A stretch of DNA of 64,000 nucleotides from NCBI RefSeq assembly GCF_003688855.1, contig NZ_REFW01000003.1, positions 124,001 to 188,000 on the forward strand, written 5' to 3'. The notes under the pieces are model-generated. The model saw nothing but the letters and a program-made list of their open reading frames with translations, had not been told where the DNA came from and searched no databases. This DNA is from Tessaracoccus antarcticus. GTDB taxonomy: Bacteria > Actinomycetota > Actinomycetes > Propionibacteriales > Propionibacteriaceae. The position numbers and the translations under genes are program-made. Shown here piece after piece: positions 57,827-64,000 of this stretch. The stretch's first letter is position 1, and every line of letters starts with the position of its first letter.

Positions 57827-59230
57827 GTGACAGCCACCGCCGCACCACGGCGCAACTCCCTCAACGCAGGACTGGCGCTTCTGCTCCTCTTCCTGGTCAC
57901 CCGCGCGGTCAACTGGTGGGTGTGGCAGCAGCCCGCAGCGAGCTTCGTGGCCAACGATGTCTCCTACTACAGCTACTACACATGGTGTTTCGACAAGGGC
58001 CTCCTCGAGGGCAGCGCCCAGTGCGTCGAGGCAGCCTCCGGGCTGGGCATCATGGCGGAGTATCCCCTGCCCGCACAATGGATACTGCAGGGCATCTATG
58101 CGCTGGCGGGCGGGTTTGAGCCCTACTTCAACTGGTTCGCGGGACTCATGCTGTTCCTCGACGTCGTCGTGGCCGCCAGCCTGTTCCGCCGCGGCAACGC
58201 CAAGGGCGCGCTGGTGTGGATCCTGTTCACGGCCGCCGGCGGGCCCATCATGTACTTCCGCTTCGACCTCATCCCCGCAGCGCTCGTGGTGTGGGCCTGC
58301 ATGTTCCTGGCGGTACGGCCCTACCTCGCCGGCAGCCTCGTGGCCATGGGGGCGGCCGTCAAACTGTGGCCTGCGCTTCTGGCGCTGCCCCTGGCGGCAC
58401 CCAACCCACTGCGTCCCGGACATGGACGGGCCCGCCTGCTGGGGTTCGTCGGCGCCGGATTCGCACTGGGGATGTCGTCGCTGCTGCTGGGCGGGTGGAC
58501 CAGGTCCATCTCGCCGCTGGTGTGGCAGTCGCGCCGCGGGCTGCAGATGGAGTCGGTACCCGCGACCCCGCTGATGTTCCTGCGCACATTCACCGACAAC
58601 CAGGCGTGGCCTGTGTTCCTCTCCCAGTACAACGCCCTGGAACTGCAGGGACCCGGCGTCGGGCTCCTGCTCCAGGTGTCGAGCGTGCTGACGGTCGGAT
58701 GGGTAGTTCTCACTGCCGTCCTGGCCTGGAGGCTGCTGCGGCATTTCCGGCGTCAGACCCCGGCACTCCACGAGGCCATGCTCCTGGTGGTTCTGGCCAG
58801 TGTCCTGGCCACCATCGTCGCGAACAAGACGCTCTCACCCCAGTACATCCTGTGGCTGGGTGGGCCACTGTCAGTACTCGTCATGTCCCGACGCAGTGCG
58901 TGGTTGCGAAGTCCCCTGAACATCATCACCATCGCGCTCATCGTGGTGGCGGGCCTCACGCAGTACACCTACCCGTGGGGCACGTTCGGGATCATGGGAA
59001 TGCCCAACGGGTCGCCGCTGGAGACCTCCCTGCTGCTGCTGCGCAACGTTCTGCTCATCGTGGTGACCCTCTACACCATCCACCTCGCCTGGAGGATCAC
59101 GGGACGGGTGCAGGAACCCGCGGATCACGAGGAGTCCGACGAGGAAGCTCGCGGTACCAGAATCGACGATCCACCTCTGCATGCCGCTCCAGCGCCGCAT
59201 GGCGACGAGCGGACCGACACTTTGCCTTGA
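57827..59230 (+). CDS. GT87-like (DUF2029) polyprenol-phosphate mannosyltransferase
   Basis: 467 residues with about 11 membrane helices and a charged C-terminal tail of ~40 residues. GT-C features are the acidic first loop (NDVSYYSYY), MAEYPLPAQW, FRFDLIPAALV and VKLWPALLALPLA. Relatives use polyprenyl-phosphate mannose in cell-envelope glycolipid synthesis; the acceptor here is unknown. GTG at 57827 with AGGAG upstream. Confidence 0.8.
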   Translation: MTATAAPRRNSLNAGLALLLLFLVTRAVNWWVWQQPAASFVANDVSYYSYYTWCFDKGLLEGSAQCVEAASGLGIMAEYPLPAQWILQGIYALAGGFEPYFNWFAGLMLFLDVVVAASLFRRGNAKGALVWILFTAAGGPIMYFRFDLIPAALVVWACMFLAVRPYLAGSLVAMGAAVKLWPALLALPLAAPNPLRPGHGRARLLGFVGAGFALGMSSLLLGGWTRSISPLVWQSRRGLQMESVPATPLMFLRTFTDNQAWPVFLSQYNALELQGPGVGLLLQVSSVLTVGWVVLTAVLAWRLLRHFRRQTPALHEAMLLVVLASVLATIVANKTLSPQYILWLGGPLSVLVMSRRSAWLRSPLNIITIALIVVAGLTQYTYPWGTFGIMGMPNGSPLETSLLLLRNVLLIVVTLYTIHLAWRITGRVQEPADHEESDEEARGTRIDDPPLHAAPAPHGDERTDTLP

Positions 59231-59284
59231 TAGGCTTCTGGGTGGGCACAGCAGCCCACCTGCTACCGACTCACAGAGGGGATC
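59231..59284 (+). promoter_or_regulatory. kgd leader with -10-like box and hairpin
   Basis: TAGGCT (59231-59236) may be a -10. GGTGGGC-acagca-GCCCACC (59241-59260) forms a 7-bp hairpin in the leader, followed by AGAGGGG next to the GTG start. TAGGCT also precedes the DivIVA-like gene. Confidence 0.4.
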
Positions 59285-62200
59285 GTGGCCAAGCCACTGT
59301 CACACATGTCATCACCGGACACACAGGACTCCTTCGGCGCCAACTCCTGGCTGATCGACGAGATGCGGGAGGCGTACGAGAAGGATTCGGCCTCCGTTGA
59401 CCCCACGTGGCAGGACTTCTTCGCCGAGGAGGCGTCCAGTTCCGCCCCCGCCGCACCGAGCGCAGCTGCGAAGACGGCCACCCCGCCACCTGCGAAGGCA
59501 CCTGGCGCAGCGCCCGCCACCGCCCCCACGAGGCCCGCCACCGCGAAGCCCACGGTGTCCGAGCCTGCGACGGCCGCCCCCGGGGCGAGTGCACCCACAG
59601 CACCGAAGGCTGGCGGGACCGAGGCGAAGCCCGCGGTGGTCCGCAAGGTCAGCCCCACCACGGAGCCATCCGCGACACCCGCCAACGGCACAGGTCTGTC
59701 CGCAAATGCGCCGAACCCCACGCTGCGCCCGGAGCCGAGCGCCGCGTCCCCCACCGTGACGAGGCTGCGCGGCGCCCCCATGCGCACCGCCAAGAACATG
59801 GAGGAGTCGCTCACGGTCCCCACAGCCACCTCGGTGCGCTCGGTGCCCATGAAGCTCGTCATCGACCAGCGGACCATCATCAACAATTTCCTGAGGACCT
59901 CCAAGGGCGGCAAGGTCTCCTTCACGCACCTCATCGCCTACGCCATGGTGCAGGCCATGAAGGCCGTGCCCGGCATGAACGATGCCTATGACGTCGTCGA
60001 CGGCAAGCCGACGCTGGTGCAGAACCCGTCAATCAACCTCGGTATCGCCATTGACCTGAAGAAGCCCGACGGCTCCCGCCAGCTCATGGTGCCGTGCGTC
60101 AAGGGCTGTGAATCGCTGAACTTCTCCCAGTTCTGGGCAGCCTACGAAGCACTCGTGGAGCGCGCGCGCGGCGGAGGCCTCACGGTCGACGACTTCGCGG
60201 GGACCACCGCGTCCATCACCAACCCCGGCGGCATCGGCACGAACCACTCCGTGCCCCGCCTCATGACGGGTCAGGGCATGATCCTGGGCGTCGGCGCCAT
60301 CGACTACCCAGCCGAGTTCCAGGGCACCTCCCTGTCCCGCATCACCGAGCTCGGTATCTCCAAGATCACCACGCTCACCTCCACCTACGACCACCGCGTC
60401 ATCCAGGGCGCCCAGTCCGGCGAGTTCCTGAAGGAACTGCACCAGCTGCTGCTGGGCCACAACCGCTTCTACGACGACGTCTTCGAGGCTCTGCGGATCC
60501 CCTACGAGCCGCTGCGCTGGTCCCCGGACGTCTACGCCCACCGGCTCAACCAGGTCAGCAAGTCGAGCCGGGTGCTGGAGCTCATCAACGCGTACCGATC
60601 CCTGGGACACCTGGTGGCCGACACGGACCCCCTGGAGTACCGTCAGCGCTCGCACGAGGACCTGCGGCTGGAGACCCACGGTCTGAGCATCTGGGACTTG
60701 GACCGCGACTTTGCCGTCGGCACCTTTTTCGCCGAGGAGCGGGCGTTCCTGCCGCTGCGTGAGATCCTCTCCATCCTGCAGGACTCCTACTGCCGCACCG
60801 TCGGCGTGGAGTACATGCACATCACCGACCCCCGCCAGCGCGAATGGTTCCAGGAGCGCATGGAGAAGCCTCTGAAGCCGCTCACGCACGACGAGCACAT
60901 GCACGCCCTCGACAAGCTGAACGAGGCCGAAGTCTTCGAGACGTTCCTGCAGACCAAGTTCGTGGGCCAGAAGCGCTTCTCACTGGAGGGCGGCGAGTCG
61001 CTCATCGTGCTGCTCGACGAGGTGTGTCAGAGGGCCGCCAACGACTCGATGGACGAGGTCTGCATCGGCATGCCGCACCGCGGCCGCCTCAACGTCCTCG
61101 CCAACATCGTCGGCAAGAAGTACGGCCAGATCTTCCGTGAGTTCGACGGCACGCTCGACATCCGCAGCGGCACCGGCGACGTCAAGTACCACCTGGGCTC
61201 CGAGGGTGCCTTCGTGGCCGTCAACGGCACCACCATCAAGACGTCGGTGGCCGCCAATCCGTCACACCTCGAGGCCGTCAACCCGGTGGTGGAGGGCATC
61301 GCCCGCGCCAAGCAGGACGTGCTGGGAGCCGACGACTACCCGGTGCTGCCGCTGCTGCTGCACGGCGACGCCTCGTTCGCCGGCCAGGGCGTGGTGTTCG
61401 AGACCCTGCAGATGAGCCAGATCCGCGGCTACAAAACCGGCGGCACCGTACACATCGTGGTCAACAACCAGGTGGGCTTCACCACTGCCCCGGCCGAGAG
61501 CCGCTCCTCGAAGTACTGCACCGACGTTGCCAAGGCCATCGCGGCACCCATCCTGCACGTCAACGGCGATGATCCCGACTCCTGCATCCGCGCTGCGCGC
61601 CTGGCCTTCGACTACCGGCAGAAGTTCAACAGGGACGTGGTCATCGACCTCATCTGTTACCGCCGCCGTGGACACAACGAGGGCGACGACCCCAGCTTCA
61701 CCCAGCCCCGCATGTACGACCTCATCGAGCAGAAGCGTTCGGTGCGTCGTCTCTACACCGAGTCGCTCATCGGCCGTGGCGACATCTCCATGGCCGACGC
61801 AGAGAAGGTCATGAACAGCTTCCGGAGCCGTCTGGAGCACGTGTTCCGGGAGGTGCGCGATGCGCGCGACGCCGACGCCGTCGACGACGAGTACAGCCGC
61901 GTCCCGTACTACCCCACGAAGCCGGCGCAGCGCCTCACGGAGATCACCCCGGAGGCCATGCAGCTCATCTCGCAGGTGCACACGGAGCTGCCCAAGGGCT
62001 TCACGGCTCACCCCAAGGTGATGCCGCAGCTGGAGCGGCGCGCCGAGGCCATCCTGCACGGGCCCATCGACTGGGCCACCGCCGAGATCCTGGCGTTCGG
62101 GTCGCTGGTCCTGGAGGACCGGCCCGTGCGCCTCGCCGGGCAGGACTCGCGTCGCGGCACCTTCTCGCAGCGCTTCGCCGCCATCGTCGACCGGGTCACC

Positions 62201-63109
62201 GGGGAGTCGTGGGTGCCACTGAAGCATCTGTCGAAGGACCAGGCGTCGTTCGAGGTCTGGGACTCGCTCCTCAGCGAGTACGCGGCACTCGGGTTCGAGT
62301 ACGGCTACTCCGTGGCCCGACCCGAGGCACTGGTGCTGTGGGAGGCGCAGTTCGGCGACTTCGTCAACGGTGCCCAGATCATCTCCGACGAGTTCGTCGC
62401 ATCGGGTCAGGCCAAGTGGACCCAGAAATCGGGCGTGGTGCTGCTGCTGCCGCACGGCTTCGAGGGCCAGGGCCCCGACCACAGCTCCGCCCGCATCGAA
62501 CGGTGGCTGCAGCTGTGTGCCGAGAACGCCCTGGCCGTGTGCCAGCCGTCGACGGCCGCCAGCTACTTCCACCTGCTCCGTCAGCACGCCTACGTGAACT
62601 TCCACCGCCCCGTGGTGATCGCCACACCCAAGTCGATGCTCCGCAACAAGCAGGCCGCCTCCATGCCGGAGGACTTCACGTCGGGTCACTGGCACCCGGC
62701 GCTCGACGACCCCACCATCGAGGACCCGTCGCAGGTGGAGCGCGTCATGCTCTGCTCCGGCAAGATCCGGTGGGAGCTCGTCACTGAGCGCGCCAGGCGC
62801 GGCCTCGAGGGCAAGGTGGCAATCGTGGCCCTGGAGCGGCTGTACCCGCTGCCCGGACAGGAGGTGGCCGAGATCCTCGACCGCTACGCGCACGTGGACG
62901 ACGTCCGCTTCGTACAGGACGAACCCGCCAACCAGGGCCCGTGGCCGTTCATGTCCGTGCACCTGCCCAACGCGGTCGCCCGGCACACGGCCAAGCCCCT
63001 CACCATGAAGCGGGTGGCGAGGCCCTGGGCCTCGGCTCCGTCCGTGGGGTCACACAAGGTGCACCTCGTGCAGGCCACCGAGCTGCTCGAAGCAGCTTTC
63101 GGCAACTGA
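59285..63109 (+). CDS. kgd: Multifunctional 2-oxoglutarate dehydrogenase/decarboxylase Kgd (E2-E1 fusion)
   Basis: 1274 residues. The N-terminal segment (GANSWLIDEMREAYEKD) and a ~100-residue Ala/Pro-rich linker precede an E2-like succinyltransferase domain (about 135-390, catalytic His370 in TYDHRVIQG). A ThDP-dependent E1 domain follows (LHGDASFAGQGVV, RRRGHNEGDDPSFTQP, and the C-terminal transketolase fold). This fused form is specific to actinobacteria and works with Lpd and AceF, or as a decarboxylase. Start GTG at 59285 follows AGAGGGG; ATG at 59306 is an alternative. No lipoyl domain is present. Confidence 0.96.
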   Translation: MAKPLSHMSSPDTQDSFGANSWLIDEMREAYEKDSASVDPTWQDFFAEEASSSAPAAPSAAAKTATPPPAKAPGAAPATAPTRPATAKPTVSEPATAAPGASAPTAPKAGGTEAKPAVVRKVSPTTEPSATPANGTGLSANAPNPTLRPEPSAASPTVTRLRGAPMRTAKNMEESLTVPTATSVRSVPMKLVIDQRTIINNFLRTSKGGKVSFTHLIAYAMVQAMKAVPGMNDAYDVVDGKPTLVQNPSINLGIAIDLKKPDGSRQLMVPCVKGCESLNFSQFWAAYEALVERARGGGLTVDDFAGTTASITNPGGIGTNHSVPRLMTGQGMILGVGAIDYPAEFQGTSLSRITELGISKITTLTSTYDHRVIQGAQSGEFLKELHQLLLGHNRFYDDVFEALRIPYEPLRWSPDVYAHRLNQVSKSSRVLELINAYRSLGHLVADTDPLEYRQRSHEDLRLETHGLSIWDLDRDFAVGTFFAEERAFLPLREILSILQDSYCRTVGVEYMHITDPRQREWFQERMEKPLKPLTHDEHMHALDKLNEAEVFETFLQTKFVGQKRFSLEGGESLIVLLDEVCQRAANDSMDEVCIGMPHRGRLNVLANIVGKKYGQIFREFDGTLDIRSGTGDVKYHLGSEGAFVAVNGTTIKTSVAANPSHLEAVNPVVEGIARAKQDVLGADDYPVLPLLLHGDASFAGQGVVFETLQMSQIRGYKTGGTVHIVVNNQVGFTTAPAESRSSKYCTDVAKAIAAPILHVNGDDPDSCIRAARLAFDYRQKFNRDVVIDLICYRRRGHNEGDDPSFTQPRMYDLIEQKRSVRRLYTESLIGRGDISMADAEKVMNSFRSRLEHVFREVRDARDADAVDDEYSRVPYYPTKPAQRLTEITPEAMQLISQVHTELPKGFTAHPKVMPQLERRAEAILHGPIDWATAEILAFGSLVLEDRPVRLAGQDSRRGTFSQRFAAIVDRVTGESWVPLKHLSKDQASFEVWDSLLSEYAALGFEYGYSVARPEALVLWEAQFGDFVNGAQIISDEFVASGQAKWTQKSGVVLLLPHGFEGQGPDHSSARIERWLQLCAENALAVCQPSTAASYFHLLRQHAYVNFHRPVVIATPKSMLRNKQAASMPEDFTSGHWHPALDDPTIEDPSQVERVMLCSGKIRWELVTERARRGLEGKVAIVALERLYPLPGQEVAEILDRYAHVDDVRFVQDEPANQGPWPFMSVHLPNAVARHTAKPLTMKRVARPWASAPSVGSHKVHLVQATELLEAAFGN

Positions 63110-63204
63110 GACGATCCTGTTGTGCACAAACCGGGTCACGGAAGCACTCCACGGCCCGGTCAGTGCAGCGAGCAGATCGCCGTCCTCTGGCCGGCCGAGA
63201 GACC

Positions 63205-63297
63205 ATGCAGACCTTCATGGAGCTGCATCCCGCAATGTTGAACACCATCGAGCGGTTGGCACCATGGCCGGCGCGTCTCGACGACGAGGAGAACTAG
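63205..63297 (+). CDS. 30-codon ORF directly before galK
   Basis: Short ORF beginning MQTFMELHPAMLNTIE and ending ARLDDEEN; its TAG stop is immediately followed by the galK ATG. GAGAG lies about 5 nt upstream. Not hydrophobic and no family recognised. Could be a leader peptide coupling translation into galK or a small protein; an in-frame GTG at 63163 would lengthen it by 14 residues. Confidence 0.4.
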   Translation: MQTFMELHPAMLNTIERLAPWPARLDDEEN

Positions 63298-64000
63298 ATG
63301 CAGAGCCTTTCGACAGGCACACAACAGCGTCTCGACGCCCTGCGCGCCACGTACCTGGAGATCGCTGGGCGTGAGGCAACCGGGCTGTGGTTCGGCCCGG
63401 GCCGGGTCAACCTCATTGGCGAGCACACCGACTACAACGACGGGTTCGTCCTGCCGTTCGCCCTCGAGAAGAGGGCTGTGGTCGCCGCCGGCCGCCGCGA
63501 TGACGCATTGCTGGTCATGTACTCCCTGGAACTGGAGGAGCGCGTGGAAGTGGCCCTCTCAGCCCTTGAACCGGGTACTGGGGGCTGGTCCGGTTACCTG
63601 GCAGGCGTCATCTGGGCATTGGAGGCCTCCGGCCACGAGGTGGGCGCCACCACCCTGGTGCTGACGTCCGACGTCCCGCTGGGCGCAGGTCTCTCCAGTT
63701 CCGCGGCCATCGAGTGCGCAGTCGTGGCGGCCATGTGTGACCTGTACGAGCTCGACATCGAGCCCATGGATCGAGCCAAGGTCGCCCGCATGGCAGAGAA
63801 CGCCTACGTCGGGGCCCCCACCGGCCTGCTCGACCAGGCGGCCAGCACACTCTGCCAGAAGGACTTCGGCCTCTTCCTCGACTGCCGCTCCCTCGAGGGC
63901 GTTCACGTGCCCCTGCCCATGGCGGAGCAGGGCTTCGAGATGCTGGTGCTGGACACCAAGACCCCCCACAGCCACGTCGATGGCGAGTACGGGCAGCGAC
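63298..64000 (+). CDS. galK: Galactokinase, 3' end beyond the window
   Basis: First 234 residues of a GHMP kinase of ~390. The galactokinase signature GRVNLIGEHTDYNDG is at residues 36-50, the ATP-binding LGAGLSSSAAIE follows, and the catalytic Asp lies in GLLDQAAS. Makes galactose-1-phosphate for the Leloir pathway. ATG at 63298 abuts the small ORF stop. Confidence 0.95.
   Translation, partial: MQSLSTGTQQRLDALRATYLEIAGREATGLWFGPGRVNLIGEHTDYNDGFVLPFALEKRAVVAAGRRDDALLVMYSLELEERVEVALSALEPGTGGWSGYLAGVIWALEASGHEVGATTLVLTSDVPLGAGLSSSAAIECAVVAAMCDLYELDIEPMDRAKVARMAENAYVGAPTGLLDQAASTLCQKDFGLFLDCRSLEGVHVPLPMAEQGFEMLVLDTKTPHSHVDGEYGQR

Overview
High-GC actinobacterial chromosome segment, most likely from a propionic-acid actinomycete (Propionibacteriaceae, perhaps close to Tessaracoccus; this is inferred from gene content, since no 16S or other marker lies in the window). 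The clues are a methylmalonyl-CoA epimerase of Propionibacterium type, a PduO-type cobalamin adenosyltransferase, actinobacterial NucS, the GlgE alpha-glucan route, an E1/E2-fused 2-oxoglutarate dehydrogenase (Kgd), and the conserved rho-rpmE-prfA-prmC-sua5-wecA-atp gene order. Much of the gene order recalls the mycobacterial Rv1293-Rv1328 region, so this is mainly core genome. I see no insertion sequence, prophage, CRISPR array or rRNA.

Layout. 1-1.94 kb: mnmA (cut by the window edge) and a cysteine desulfurase, together tRNA 2-thiouridylation. 2.0-4.2 kb: glycogen debranching enzyme glgX. 4.4-12.3 kb: a potassium-uptake operon, a small upstream membrane ORF then kdpFABCDE. 12.3-21.7 kb: glycogen/alpha-glucan block: a uronate-dehydrogenase-like SDR, glgP, and divergent glgE-mak-glgB plus a GNAT-remnant/Nudix chimera. 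21.8-25.5 kb: DUF4190 protein, cysteine-free thioredoxin/TPR protein, phosphoglucomutase, PH-domain membrane protein and a 50-residue membrane peptide. 25.6-30.4 kb: methylmalonyl-CoA epimerase, DivIVA-like coiled coil, AI-2E-type transporter, nucS, zinc-ribbon protein, alpha/beta hydrolase. 30.4-34.6 kb: HTH-DUF3887 protein, small membrane protein, cyclophilin lipoprotein, polytopic sulfite-oxidase-family protein and a fasciclin lipoprotein. 34.7-35.9 kb: pduO-type adenosyltransferase and DUF2550.

35.99-50.0 kb, minus strand: the complete F-type ATP synthase (atpI, atpZ-like, atpBEFHAGDC) preceded by wecA, sua5, prmC, prfA, rpmE and rho. 50.2-53.4 kb: MFS transporter, YjbR-like protein and ATP-dependent DNA ligase, lying between rho and the amino-acid genes thrB, hom and lysA (53.4-57.05 kb). 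The tail has a lipoprotein, tRNA-Arg(CCG), a GT87-like mannosyltransferase, kgd, a 30-codon ORF and the start of galK.

Working together: Pgm, GlgB, GlgE, maltokinase, GlgP and GlgX form a nearly full maltose-1-phosphate/glycogen cycle. KdpDE should control KdpFABC. The epimerase and adenosyltransferase fit the methylmalonyl-CoA (propionate) route. Regulatory points of note are a shared ECF-sigma (SigK-like) promoter motif ahead of the sulfite-oxidase-like and fasciclin genes, several promoters that appear to give leaderless mRNAs, a structured kdp leader, and a three-way-junction leader before rpmE.
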